From Taklimakanibacter deserti (GTDB taxonomy: Bacteria > Pseudomonadota > Alphaproteobacteria > Rhizobiales > Aestuariivirgaceae), in assembly GCA_003574785.1 (NCBI GenBank), contig QORU01000008.1, forward strand, positions 324,533 through 388,532: 64,000 nt of DNA, in the 5' to 3' direction. Of this stretch, positions 1-8,503 are shown one piece after another. The notes beneath the pieces were generated by a model. It worked only from the letters and a program-made list of their open reading frames with translations. It had not been told where the DNA came from and ran no database searches. Within the stretch, counting starts at the first letter, position 1; the number at the start of each line of letters is the position of its first letter. The position numbers were made by a program, and so were the translations under genes.

Positions 1-514
1 TGGTGTTGTAGGCGATGCCGGTGGTGCCGTAGTCGTAAGGCACCGCCGAAAGCTTCGGCGTCAGCTTGCGGAACGGCTCGATCATCGCCGCCATGACATT
101 GACCATGTTCGGGATGTTGGCCTCGTTGATCTCCGACACCCAGCCGCCATCGACATATTTCTTGTAATATTCGGTGCCGGAGGAGTGGATGATCTGGAAG
201 TCGCCCGGATTGGAGGTCTTCACCTTGGTGATGACCTCGTTTTCGTCGCCGAAGGTGCCTTGCACCACCTTGAGGCCGGTCTTCTTGGTGTAGGGCTGGA
301 AGGCGAATTTATCGATCGCCTCCTGCACCGTGCCGCCCCAGCCGTCGAAGCGCACTTCCGTCACCGCCGCAAGGGCCGGTCCGCTCCAGCGCGTCATCAG
401 GCCGGCCGAGGCCGCCGCCGCCGCGGTCAACCCTAGGAAGGTGCGGCGGTCCATGCCGCCATTCTGGTAGCGCTCTTTGAGCCGCTCCAGTCTCTTGGTC
501 TGCGTGAGTTTCAT
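1..514 (-). CDS. Polyamine-type ABC transporter substrate-binding protein (partial, N-terminal part)
   Basis: Only the first 171 codons are inside the window; the gene runs off the left edge. The N-terminus carries a twin-arginine-like signal (DRRTFLGL, about residues 22-29) followed by an Ala-rich hydrophobic stretch, so export to the periplasm is likely. The mature part (VRFDGWGGTVQEA, then GDENEVITKVK) resembles spermidine/putrescine-type binding proteins of the PotD/PotF class. It lies 21 nt downstream of two permease genes on the same strand and should be the last visible gene of that ABC operon. The substrate is inferred from family only. Confidence 0.85.
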   Translation of the reverse strand, partial: MKLTQTKRLERLKERYQNGGMDRRTFLGLTAAAAASAGLMTRWSGPALAAVTEVRFDGWGGTVQEAIDKFAFQPYTKKTGLKVVQGTFGDENEVITKVKTSNPGDFQIIHSSGTEYYKKYVDGGWVSEINEANIPNMVNVMAAMIEPFRKLTPKLSAVPYDYGTTGIAYNT

Positions 515-535
515 CTTTCTGTTTCTCCCTGGTTA

Positions 536-1357
536 TTATTGACGATTACCAAATAGAATGCGCCCTAAGAGACCGCCTGCCAAGGGGAGGCCGATGGTGA
601 TGAGGATCATCAAGGTTCCGAGCGCATTGATCTCCGGGCTGATCGAGATTTTCAGCATGGCCAGGATCTGCGTCGGCATGGTCTCGACCCCGGGCGGGCG
701 CCAGAACAGGCTCGCGGTGATGTTGTCGAAGGAGATGGTGAAGACGAGAAGCACGCTCGCCACGATGGCGGGCATCAGCAGCGGCAAGGTCACTTCCCGG
801 AAGGTGTTGAACCGGTTGGCGCCGAGCGAGAGCGAGGCCTCCTCATAGACGCGCTTGACGCCGATGAGCCGCGCCTGGACGACCAGCACGACGAAGGGCA
901 GCGCCAGCATGATGTGGCCGAGCACCAGGAGCAGATAGGTCCTGGGCTGGTTCGCCCATTTCATCAAGAGCAGGAGGCCGACGCCGAGAATGGTCTCCGG
1001 CACCAAGGCCGGCATGATCACCAGCGTGTTCATCCAGTGCTTGCCGCGGAACTCGTAGCGGGTAAGTGCCAACGCCGCCATGACGCCGATGACGGTGCAG
1101 ACGGCGGCGGTCAGGAGCGCGATCCAGATCGAGGTCTTGAACGCGCGCAGCACGGCCTCGTTCTGGAACAATTTGCCGTACCATTGCAGCGAGAGGCCCG
1201 TCATCGGGAAGCCGCCGAACATCGAGGCGTTGAAGGACAGGATGACGGTGACCAGGATCGGCGCGAACATGAAGATATAGACGAGGACGGTGACGAGCTT
1301 CACCGCCCGCCAGCCCCAGATGCCGCTCGCATCCTCGACTTGCCGGGTCCCACTCAT
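536..1357 (-). CDS. ABC transporter permease, PotC/PotI type
   Basis: A 273-residue integral membrane protein with about six hydrophobic segments. It carries the permease EAA-type loop (EEASLSLGANRFNTFREVTLPLLMP split over residues ~180-205), which docks the ATPase. The chosen start, MSGTRQ, overlaps the stop of the upstream permease by 4 nt, indicating translational coupling; longer in-frame extensions upstream overlap that gene and are unlikely. It forms the inner-membrane channel of a polyamine-type importer with the neighbouring permease and binding protein. No ATPase gene for this cluster is seen in the window. Confidence 0.88.
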   Translation of the reverse strand: MSGTRQVEDASGIWGWRAVKLVTVLVYIFMFAPILVTVILSFNASMFGGFPMTGLSLQWYGKLFQNEAVLRAFKTSIWIALLTAAVCTVIGVMAALALTRYEFRGKHWMNTLVIMPALVPETILGVGLLLLMKWANQPRTYLLLVLGHIMLALPFVVLVVQARLIGVKRVYEEASLSLGANRFNTFREVTLPLLMPAIVASVLLVFTISFDNITASLFWRPPGVETMPTQILAMLKISISPEINALGTLMILITIGLPLAGGLLGRILFGNRQ

Positions 1358-2217
1358 CGGCTCAAGCCCTTGAAGATGGTGGAGAGGCCCATATAGCGGC
1401 TGTAGATCGCCGACACGATGCCGAGCAGCACGAAGAGCACGATCGAGAGCGTCGAGCCCATCGGCCAGTTGAGCTGTCCCATGATCGTGTCGAAGATCAG
1501 ATTGCCGAACAGGGCATCGCGGGTGCCGCCGAGGATCTGCGGCGTGACATAGCTGCCGGCCGCCAGCACGAAGCACAAGAGCAGCCCGGCGCAGAGGCCC
1601 GGCAGCGACAGCGGCAGCGTCACTTCGCGGAAGGCCTCAGCGCTGGTGCAGCCCAAGGTGCGCGCCGCCGAGATCAGGTCGCGGTCGATGCCCTCGAGGC
1701 TCACATAGACATTGAGGATCATATAGGGCAGCAGGAAATGGATCATGCCCATGATCACCGCGCCCTCGGTATAGAGCATCTGGATCGGGCTCTCGATGAT
1801 CCCCAATGACGTCAGCGTGACATTGATGGCGCCTTGCTCGCCCAGTATGTGGATCCAGGAGAAGGTGCGGATGGTGAAGGAGATCCAGAACGGCACGATG
1901 AGGAGGAGCAGCAACAGCCATTTGTGCCGGAAGGACGTCATCCAGATGAAATAGGCCGGGATGTAGCCCATGATGGCGCAGGCGATGGCGGTGATGGCGG
2001 CGACCCGCGCGGTCTTCCACAGGAACAGATGGTAATAGCTGTCGGTGAAGAATTCCTGCCAGTTGGCAAGCGTGAAATTCGCCTTCTCGACGCCGGCGGT
2101 GACGAATTCGTAAAATGTGTAGATGCCCATGATGACGATCGGCAGCAGCAGCAGCAAGATGAGCAGGACGAGCGCCGGCGCCAAGAGATACCAGGCGAAA
2201 CGCGTCTGCTGGATCAT
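1354..2217 (-). CDS. ABC transporter permease, PotB/PotH type
   Basis: A 287-residue membrane protein beginning with a long hydrophobic helix (YLLAPALVLLILLLLLP). It contains the EAA loop (SAARTLGCTSAEAFREVTLP) typical of spermidine/putrescine permeases. It is the first visible gene of the minus-strand operon and overlaps the second permease by 4 nt. About 315 nt of gene-free, repeat-bearing DNA separate it from the next gene upstream, so its promoter probably lies in or beyond that repeat region. Confidence 0.88.
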   Translation of the reverse strand: MIQQTRFAWYLLAPALVLLILLLLLPIVIMGIYTFYEFVTAGVEKANFTLANWQEFFTDSYYHLFLWKTARVAAITAIACAIMGYIPAYFIWMTSFRHKWLLLLLLIVPFWISFTIRTFSWIHILGEQGAINVTLTSLGIIESPIQMLYTEGAVIMGMIHFLLPYMILNVYVSLEGIDRDLISAARTLGCTSAEAFREVTLPLSLPGLCAGLLLCFVLAAGSYVTPQILGGTRDALFGNLIFDTIMGQLNWPMGSTLSIVLFVLLGIVSAIYSRYMGLSTIFKGLSR

Positions 2218-2244
2218 TGAAGCCGCGTCCCTCTCGCCTCTTTT

Positions 2245-2408
2245 CCCTTCTCCCGTTGCGAAGCAATGGGAGAAGGTGCGCGAAGCGCGGATGAGGGCTC
2301 TTTCGTGCAGTGCACTCCGATCTTCACGCGTATTCCCTGCTGAGACAAAGAGCCCTCACTCGGCCTTCGGCCACCCTCTCCCATCCTTCGGACGGGAGAG
2401 GGGGAAAG
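2245..2408. repeat. Long imperfect palindromic repeat, copy 1 of a dispersed element
   Basis: Two arms of about 60 nt are imperfect reverse complements, and each arm contains its own small hairpin (for example cccgttgcgaagcaatggg). The sequence GAGGGCTCTTT marks the inner end of both arms. A second copy, in the opposite orientation, lies at 29450-29616. The element fills most of the 2218-2531 gene-free stretch upstream of the ABC operon. There is no coding capacity; MITE-like origin is inferred. Confidence 0.8.
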
Positions 2409-2471
2409 CTTTGTGGCAGCTCGCCCCTTGCCTCGTTTCCCCTGATAATTGTCTGTTTTCGGAGGAGCTTA

Positions 2472-2521
2472 GCGCATCGGACTGAAAAGTGTGAAGCGGT
2501 TTTCAGAAAAATCCGATGCGC
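2472..2521. repeat. Short palindromic repeat (GCGCATC...GATGCGC type)
   Basis: The ends GCGCATCGGA and TCCGATGCGC are perfect inverted repeats, enclosing GAAAAGTG...CGGTTTTC. A near relative lies at 50549-50596. It sits just beyond the stop of the minus-strand prenyl synthase gene, so it may also act as a transcript end. Similar units are common between genes in Hyphomicrobiales. Confidence 0.75.
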
Positions 2522-2531
2522 AAAACAACGA

Positions 2532-3548
2532 TCAATAAGCGCGCGCCACGCAGAAATCGACCGCCTCGGCGAGCGCCGACTTATGCGCGCTGTCGGGGAA
2601 GATGGCGAGCGCGTCGCGGGCGATGGCGCCGTAATGGCGGGCGCGCTCCACCGTGTCGGCGATGGCATTGTGGCGCTCGATCAGCTTCTGCGCATAAAGG
2701 AGGTCGTCCGCCGTCTGGTTGCCTTCCTCGAGCGTGCGCTTCCAGAAATTGCGCTCTTCCTGGGAGCCCCGGCGATAGGAGAGGACCACCGGAAGGGTGA
2801 TCTTGCCTTCGCGGAAGTCGTCGCCGACGCTTTTGCCCATCAGCGCCTGCTTGCCGGAATAGTCGAGCGCGTCATCGACGAGCTGGAAGGCGATGCCGAG
2901 ATTGCGGCCATAGGATTCGAGTGCCGCCTGTTCGTCCTTGGGCCTTCTGGCGACCACGGCGCCGACTTCGGCCGCGGCCGAGAACAGGGCCGCCGTCTTG
3001 GCGACGATCACCTGCATATAGGCGTCCTCGGTGGTCGATGTGTCATGCGCGGCGGAAAGCTGCAGCACCTCGCCCTCGGCGATCACCGCGGCGGCATTGG
3101 CGAGGATGCGCAAGGCCTCGAGCGAGCCGGTCTCGACCATCATCTTGAAGGCCTGGCCCAAGAGGTAGTCGCCGACCAGCACGCTCGCCTGGTTGCCCCA
3201 GATGAGCCGCGCCGTCTTCTTGCCACGCCTGAGATCGCTCTCATCGACGACGTCGTCATGGAGGAGCGTCGCCGTGTGCATGAATTCGACGGAAGTGGCG
3301 AGCTTGATATGGGCGTCGCCCTTGGCAGCGCACATGCGGGCCGAGGCCACGGTCAGCATCGGCCTGATCCGCTTGCCGCCGGAATTGATCAGATGGCCGG
3401 CGAGTTCCGGGATCAGTTCGACATGCGACGCGGCGCGCGCCAGAATGGCCTCGTTGACCTTGACCATATCGCCTGAGGTCAGAGCGATCAGAGGATCGAG
3501 GCTCGGCTGCTTTTCACCGCTGCCTTCGAAGGGAATGACGACACCCAA
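2532..3548 (-). CDS. ispB: Trans-polyprenyl (octaprenyl-type) diphosphate synthase
   Basis: Cytosolic enzyme that condenses isopentenyl diphosphate units onto an allylic diphosphate to build the ubiquinone side chain. Both Asp-rich metal motifs are visible: DDVVDESDLRRG (first) and DDALDY (second), plus GGKRIRPML near the N-terminus. I chose a TTG start at 3548, giving MGVVIPFEG, because this matches the usual N-terminus of the family; the in-frame extension to 3611 has non-family sequence. Length 338 aa is normal. It is transcribed divergently from the DUF2007 gene. Chain length cannot be read from sequence, so the symbol is by family. Confidence 0.88.
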   Translation of the reverse strand: MGVVIPFEGSGEKQPSLDPLIALTSGDMVKVNEAILARAASHVELIPELAGHLINSGGKRIRPMLTVASARMCAAKGDAHIKLATSVEFMHTATLLHDDVVDESDLRRGKKTARLIWGNQASVLVGDYLLGQAFKMMVETGSLEALRILANAAAVIAEGEVLQLSAAHDTSTTEDAYMQVIVAKTAALFSAAAEVGAVVARRPKDEQAALESYGRNLGIAFQLVDDALDYSGKQALMGKSVGDDFREGKITLPVVLSYRRGSQEERNFWKRTLEEGNQTADDLLYAQKLIERHNAIADTVERARHYGAIARDALAIFPDSAHKSALAEAVDFCVARAY

Positions 3549-3643
3549 GGTTGAACCTGCCTGCTTATGATACTGTCCCGGACAATAAGGGGGCTTGCCG
3601 CCCCCGGGCAAGCGCGACCGGTTGACGCTAAGGATAATAGATT

Positions 3644-3856
3644 ATGAAGGAAGTGCTGCGGACCAACGACCTCGTGCTGCTCTCCTATGCGACCCATGTC
3701 CTGGCCGAGGCCGGCATCGAGGCCGTGGTTTTCGATGCCCATATGAGCGCGGTCGAGGGCTCGATCGGGGCCTTTCCCCGCCGCCTGATGGTCCAGGACG
3801 AGGATATTGCCCAGGCTTTGCGCGAATTGGGTAACGTTGCGATAACTGGGCAATAG
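3644..3856 (+). CDS. DUF2007 family small protein
   Basis: A 70-residue protein beginning MKEVLRTNDLVLLSYATHVL, with the compact alpha/beta pattern of DUF2007 (often labelled putative signal-transducing protein). The signature is a receptive 'gene moves address' layout: NDLVLLS, AGIEAVVFDAHMS, GSIGAFPRRLMV. Function is unknown. It is divergent from the prenyl synthase and lies 16 nt upstream of the methyltransferase gene, so the two probably form an operon. This pairing of DUF2007 and a TrmN6-like methyltransferase beside a prenyl synthase is familiar in alphaproteobacteria. Confidence 0.85.
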   Translation: MKEVLRTNDLVLLSYATHVLAEAGIEAVVFDAHMSAVEGSIGAFPRRLMVQDEDIAQALRELGNVAITGQ

Positions 3857-3872
3857 TAGGCTGCCGCCCGCC

Positions 3873-4676
3873 ATGCCAAACGCTTCGCCCGCCGATCCCA
3901 GCATGCCTACCGGGGCCATTCCGCCGAGCCTGACCGAGGACGGCTTCCTCAATGGCCGCCTGCGCATATTGCAGCCGGAAAAGGGCTACCGGGCCGGGAT
4001 CGACGCGGTTTTCCTCGCCGCCAGCATCCCCTGCAACACGGGCGATCATGTCTTCGAGGCCGGCATCGGCACGGGGGTCGCTGCCCTTTGCCTGGCCTAT
4101 CGAGTGCCAGGCCTCCAGGTTACGGGCGTCGAGATCGCTGCCCGCTACGCCCTGCTGGCCGAGGAGAACGCCCGTCGGAACGACTGTGGTTCGGGCGTCC
4201 GAGTCATCCATGCCGATATCAAGGAGGCCTTGCGCCGGGGCTCGGCCCTCTTGCCGGCGGCCGGCTCCATGGCGCATGCTTTCGCCAACCCGCCCTATTT
4301 CGAGGAGGGCAAGGCGACGCCGTCGCCCGTGGCCTTGAAAGCCGGCGCCCATAATTTCGGGCCCGAGGACCTCGATCTCTGGGTCAAGGCCATGCACGGG
4401 CTGATCGAGACCCGCGGCACCGCCACCATCATCTACCGGGCCGAGGCGCTCGCCCGGGTGCTCGCCACCTTCGAAGGCCGCTTCGGCGATATCACTGTCG
4501 CGCCGCTCTTTCCGCGCGCAGGGCTCGCCGCGACCCGCATCATCGTCCAGGGCGTCAAAGGCTCACGCGCTCCTCTGCAGATCCTTCCCGGCCTCATCCT
4601 CCATGGCGATGACGGGAAGTTTACAGAGGCCGCCGAAGCCGTATTGCGCGAAGGTGCCGCCTGGCCGATGCGCTAG
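3873..4676 (+). CDS. tRNA1(Val) adenine-N6 methyltransferase-like protein
   Basis: A 267-residue Rossmann-fold SAM-dependent methyltransferase. The SAM-binding motif VFEAGIGTGVAALCLA lies near residues 58-73, and the catalytic NPPYF motif (N6-adenine methyltransferase signature) near residue 138. It matches TrmN6/YfiC-type enzymes that modify A37 of tRNA1(Val). The first ~25 residues, with DGFLNGRLRILQPEKGYR, are typical of the family. It is co-oriented with the DUF2007 gene 16 nt upstream. tRNA specificity is inferred. Confidence 0.85.
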   Translation: MPNASPADPSMPTGAIPPSLTEDGFLNGRLRILQPEKGYRAGIDAVFLAASIPCNTGDHVFEAGIGTGVAALCLAYRVPGLQVTGVEIAARYALLAEENARRNDCGSGVRVIHADIKEALRRGSALLPAAGSMAHAFANPPYFEEGKATPSPVALKAGAHNFGPEDLDLWVKAMHGLIETRGTATIIYRAEALARVLATFEGRFGDITVAPLFPRAGLAATRIIVQGVKGSRAPLQILPGLILHGDDGKFTEAAEAVLREGAAWPMR

Positions 4677-4826
4677 CCGCGCGTCACACATTTGAGTGCT
4701 GCCGAGGCGAAACTGGTTAACGCGCGCTTCCCACAATCGACGCCGCCCGGCAAAAATGTTAGGAGGCACGGGGGTGCGAGCGTTGGACCACGCCACGTTG
4801 TCCGATAAGAACACGAAGGGGTGTCA

Positions 4827-6281
4827 ATGGCACAGGCCTGGCAGCAGTATCTTGTCCTGGAGCCTGTGCCGTCGGCGGAACATGAGCCGACATCGCGCGC
4901 GGCCAAGCATCCGGGCCTGACCTGGCATGATCATCTCGTCATGCTGCTCCATGTCGCCGCCGAGATCGAGCACGGGCTCATGGTCCAGTATCTCTATGCC
5001 GCCTATTCGCTGGGCGGTCCTGATGCCTCGGCGACGCCTGAGCGCCAGGATCTCATCAAGCACTGGCAGGCGAGCCTGATCAAAGTCGCCAAGGAGGAGA
5101 TGGGCCATCTCCTCACCGTGCAGAACATCCTCTGTCTCATCGGCGCGCCGGTCCATTTCGGGCGCGAAAACTATCCCTGGACCGTTCCCTATTATCCCTA
5201 TCCCTTCCGGCTCGAGAAGCTCACGCGATCATCGCTCGCCTGCTACGTCCATGCCGAGATGCCGCCGCATATCACCGCCATGCTGAAGAAATATCCGGAG
5301 CTTTCCCGGCGCTTCAAGGAGTTCACCGAGAAGGACAAGGCCTGGATCGACCGGCTCGTCAAGGAGCGGGCCAGGGGCCAGATCCATACCGTTGCCGCCA
5401 TCTATGACGAGATCGTCGGCATCATCGGCAACGAGGAGCTGATCCCCGATTCCGCCTTCGATGAGGAAAGCTATGTCTGCCAGGCTTCCTGGGACGATTG
5501 GGGACGAGGCTATGGGCCCGAATTGCGCCGCCTCGATGCGAGCGGATCGGCGGTGGGAGACCCCGAGCGCCAGCGCGAGGCCAACCTCCTCATCATGCGC
5601 GCCGCCACGCGCACCGAGGCGCTCACGGCGCTGAAGGCGATCGGCAGCCAGGGCGAGGCCATACACCTCGAGCCCAAACGCACCGACGAGCTCTCGCATT
5701 TCGAGCGCTTCCTCAAGATCTTCCAGCAATATCCGGACGACTGGGTGCCGGCGCGCGACATTCCGGACAATCCGACGACCCGGCAATTCAACAAGAATGA
5801 CGCGGTCTATATCGACAACGATCATGCCCGCGATTGGGGCACGCTGTTCAATTACCGCTACCGGCTGCTCCTCACCTGTCTCGCTCATTCCTTCCGGCTG
5901 CAGCGGCTCTCGCAAGCGGGCGAGCCCAATCTGCGCGGCATGGTCATGCATCGGGCTTTCGGCGAGATGTACAACATCAAGACGATCGCCGGGATCATCG
6001 TCGGCCTCGACCTGCACAAGGAAGGAGCGCCGCAGGGAAGCCCGCGCTTCGCCGGGCCGCCTTTCGAGATGCCCTTCATGCTGACGCTGCCGGACGCCGA
6101 GCCCGATGCCTGGCGGCTGCATCAGGAGTTCCTCCAGGGCTCGATCGATGTGGCGGAGCTGCTGTTGGAGCAGGCGAAGGGCGCCCAACGCGATTATCTT
6201 CTGGCGCTCAAGGATCTCGACCGCCGGGCCATCGCCTCCATCGACGCCTTGCTCGACGGCCAGGGGAGCAGACGCAAGTGA
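4827..6281 (+). CDS. Ferritin-like (VioB-type, PF12902) domain protein
   Basis: A 484-residue soluble protein. The N-terminal half has a ferritin-like helical pattern with probable metal-binding residues: E46 and H49 in AEIEHG, then E90, E91 and H94 in KEEMGH. These match the ferritin-like domain shared with iminophenyl-pyruvate dimer synthases (VioB, RebD, StaD). No signal peptide is visible. I chose ATG at 4827, preceded by AAGGGG, over a GTG at 4821. The stop overlaps the GTG start of the LodA-like gene by 4 nt, and it heads a six-gene coupled operon. A role as oxidase partner, oxygen/metal handler or independent enzyme is open. Confidence 0.8.
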   Translation: MAQAWQQYLVLEPVPSAEHEPTSRAAKHPGLTWHDHLVMLLHVAAEIEHGLMVQYLYAAYSLGGPDASATPERQDLIKHWQASLIKVAKEEMGHLLTVQNILCLIGAPVHFGRENYPWTVPYYPYPFRLEKLTRSSLACYVHAEMPPHITAMLKKYPELSRRFKEFTEKDKAWIDRLVKERARGQIHTVAAIYDEIVGIIGNEELIPDSAFDEESYVCQASWDDWGRGYGPELRRLDASGSAVGDPERQREANLLIMRAATRTEALTALKAIGSQGEAIHLEPKRTDELSHFERFLKIFQQYPDDWVPARDIPDNPTTRQFNKNDAVYIDNDHARDWGTLFNYRYRLLLTCLAHSFRLQRLSQAGEPNLRGMVMHRAFGEMYNIKTIAGIIVGLDLHKEGAPQGSPRFAGPPFEMPFMLTLPDAEPDAWRLHQEFLQGSIDVAELLLEQAKGAQRDYLLALKDLDRRAIASIDALLDGQGSRRK

Positions 6282-8503
6282 CCCGTGAGACGACCAAGAT
6301 AAAAGAGCTTCGCATCCTGCCGCCTTTCGCCATCGGCAGGCTCGGTTCGGCGCCCGATCCGCTCGACAATTACACCATCGCGACCGATGCCGAGGGGCCG
6401 CTGGGCTATCGCAGCATCAGGCCGGTTGAAACATTGATCGTCGATGCGGCGACGGGCGAGATCACGGGCAGCCATGTGCCGGAAGAGATCGCGTTCAAAC
6501 AGGACGGCCGGATACGTCCGGTGGCGCCGTTCCTCGAAGTCTTCGCGCTGACGGAGAATGACGAGCTTGTGCCGCTGACTGGCGACATGTTGGCGGGCGG
6601 CGAGCTCGCCTGGCGCGTCACGCTGGCCAACCGCAAGGTGGTCCGGCGCACGAGGGACGAAGCTGATCTCGTTTCCGCCGATACCGGCTGGTTTTCCGAT
6701 CACGCGCCGCGACCGCTCGAAGGCCACTGCCGGAACTTCATATCGCAGGAAGCCCATGTCGATTTCGGCAGCGCGCGCTTCATCAAGCCCAGCGATGGAT
6801 TTCCGCAGATCCGCCTGCGCTTCACGCCGGCGAAAGGCTTGATCTACGGGCCGCAAGCGCCCGACGCGAAGGATCCGGTCATCCCGCCCGAGCGCGCGAT
6901 CTATGATCGCGGCAAGGGCAAATGGTATCACTTCGAAACGCATGGCGAGGATGAGACCATTCCGCCCTCGCTCTTCGCCATCGAGCCGCCGGCGCCGTCG
7001 TGGCTCAACGACAATGTCGCCGTCAGCCGCGGCTATCTCGATGATGCCTGTGACGGCTTCGTCGAGGTAAGGCTCACCTCTGCCGACGGCCAGGCGCTCA
7101 CCGCGACGGCGCGGATCTGCGCGTCGCCGCCCGCGGTGGTGCCGGATTCGCTCTTCGTGCGCAGCCTCGCCGATGATCTGGAGCAGGTCATCCACGGTCC
7201 GGCCGTCGGCGATGACGAGCCGCCCGAAGTCACCCGGGCGCGCGCCGAGGATATCGTGCGCCGCGCTTTCGAGACCGTGCGCTTCCTCAATGTCGCGGTG
7301 ATGAACGGCAACGACTATAAGGGCCGCTCGGCGCTCTCGCTCGATTCGATGCCCGAGGAGGAGGCCGCCGACACCGAGCGCGCCATCCGCCCGGTGATCG
7401 CGCCCGGCGGCGCCGATACGCTGGCGATCCTCGCTTTGCACCAGCAGGTCTACGCCGCCTTGCGCGGTGGCGCCGCACCCTGGTTCCTGCGCCTGCTGCG
7501 GAACCCTGATGAGGTTTCCGACTTCACCGACCGCGGCCGTCGCAAGATGCCGGCTCTGATGTGCGGCGCCGACAACAGCTATCTCGCTCTCACTCATCGC
7601 CAGATCGACACCATCCGCAAAGTGGCGGAAGGCGCTCTCGGCCGTCCTGCCGCTGCGCCCAAGGCGCCCGCGCTCACGCCGCGCAATCTCACCGCCCAGC
7701 TTCACTACGAGGCGGCGGGCAATCCGGTGAGTTCGCGGCCGGTGACGTCGGTCGCCAATTGCTGCCCGGGACTCGAAGTGGATTTCCGCGCCATCTGGCG
7801 GCGCATGCTCGAGGGCCTGGAGCTGCGCGAATATGACAATCTGATCGTCGCTGCCGATCCGGCCTTCGCGCGGCTGAAAGGCCATCGCCTGCTGCGCATC
7901 AACCTTCCGGGCCGCCAGAAACCGATCGAGCCCATGAATTATATCAAGGGGCCGGCGGCATCCGATCCCGAAGGCTATGTCATTCTGACCACGGACGAGA
8001 ATCCTTATGGCCTGGCGCCGCTCGAATGGTCGAATGCGCTGGCGCGTCTGTTGAACGGCTTCCAGGGCCAGACCGTCCAATGCGACATCTCGCTTGCCGA
8101 GGAAGACGCGCAAGTGCCGTGCATCGAGGATCCGAAGAATTATGAGACGCTGAGCTTCAAGGTCCGGCATTTCTTCGCGCCCGATACGGCGGTCATCTCC
8201 GAGGCCCTGGCGCAAGCGGGCGAGCTCACCCAGGGCCTGTGCTCGCCCTGGCAGAATGATTACCGGGAATGCTCGTGCTATTACTGGGCTTCCGCCCGGC
8301 CCGATTATGTGAATGTCGAGCCCGGCCCCAAGGGTCTCAGCATCGGCGACAACTGGCTGCAGAAGAAGCGCACCGGGCAATATGTGCCCGACGACTACAC
8401 CGATTCCCGTCTCGTCTTCTATGACGACCTGTTCACCGAGTGGGAGAAATGGCTGCGCTTCCAGGTCAAGGGCCGCGATGCGCAGGGCGAGGAGCGATCG
8501 TGA
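6278..8503 (+). CDS. LodA/GoxA-like CTQ-family amino acid oxidase
   Basis: A 741-residue protein whose N-terminus (ILPPFAIGRLGSAPDPL) and C-terminal region (PWQNDYREC, then WASARPDYVNV) resemble LodA/GoxA proteins. Those are amino acid oxidases with a cysteine tryptophylquinone cofactor made from one Cys and one Trp of the same chain. Candidate residues are C495, C496, C602, C615, C655, W658, C665, C667 and W670; which pair would form CTQ needs alignment to LodA. It starts with GTG overlapping the upstream stop by 4 nt, and its stop overlaps the radical SAM gene by 4 nt. No signal peptide is seen. Substrate is unknown. Confidence 0.8.
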   Translation: MTRETTKIKELRILPPFAIGRLGSAPDPLDNYTIATDAEGPLGYRSIRPVETLIVDAATGEITGSHVPEEIAFKQDGRIRPVAPFLEVFALTENDELVPLTGDMLAGGELAWRVTLANRKVVRRTRDEADLVSADTGWFSDHAPRPLEGHCRNFISQEAHVDFGSARFIKPSDGFPQIRLRFTPAKGLIYGPQAPDAKDPVIPPERAIYDRGKGKWYHFETHGEDETIPPSLFAIEPPAPSWLNDNVAVSRGYLDDACDGFVEVRLTSADGQALTATARICASPPAVVPDSLFVRSLADDLEQVIHGPAVGDDEPPEVTRARAEDIVRRAFETVRFLNVAVMNGNDYKGRSALSLDSMPEEEAADTERAIRPVIAPGGADTLAILALHQQVYAALRGGAAPWFLRLLRNPDEVSDFTDRGRRKMPALMCGADNSYLALTHRQIDTIRKVAEGALGRPAAAPKAPALTPRNLTAQLHYEAAGNPVSSRPVTSVANCCPGLEVDFRAIWRRMLEGLELREYDNLIVAADPAFARLKGHRLLRINLPGRQKPIEPMNYIKGPAASDPEGYVILTTDENPYGLAPLEWSNALARLLNGFQGQTVQCDISLAEEDAQVPCIEDPKNYETLSFKVRHFFAPDTAVISEALAQAGELTQGLCSPWQNDYRECSCYYWASARPDYVNVEPGPKGLSIGDNWLQKKRTGQYVPDDYTDSRLVFYDDLFTEWEKWLRFQVKGRDAQGEERS

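Noticed and set aside
2310..3476. 388-codon plus-strand frame opposite the prenyl synthase
   Set aside because: Begins in a repeat and has no family features; opposite strand has both Asp-rich motifs.
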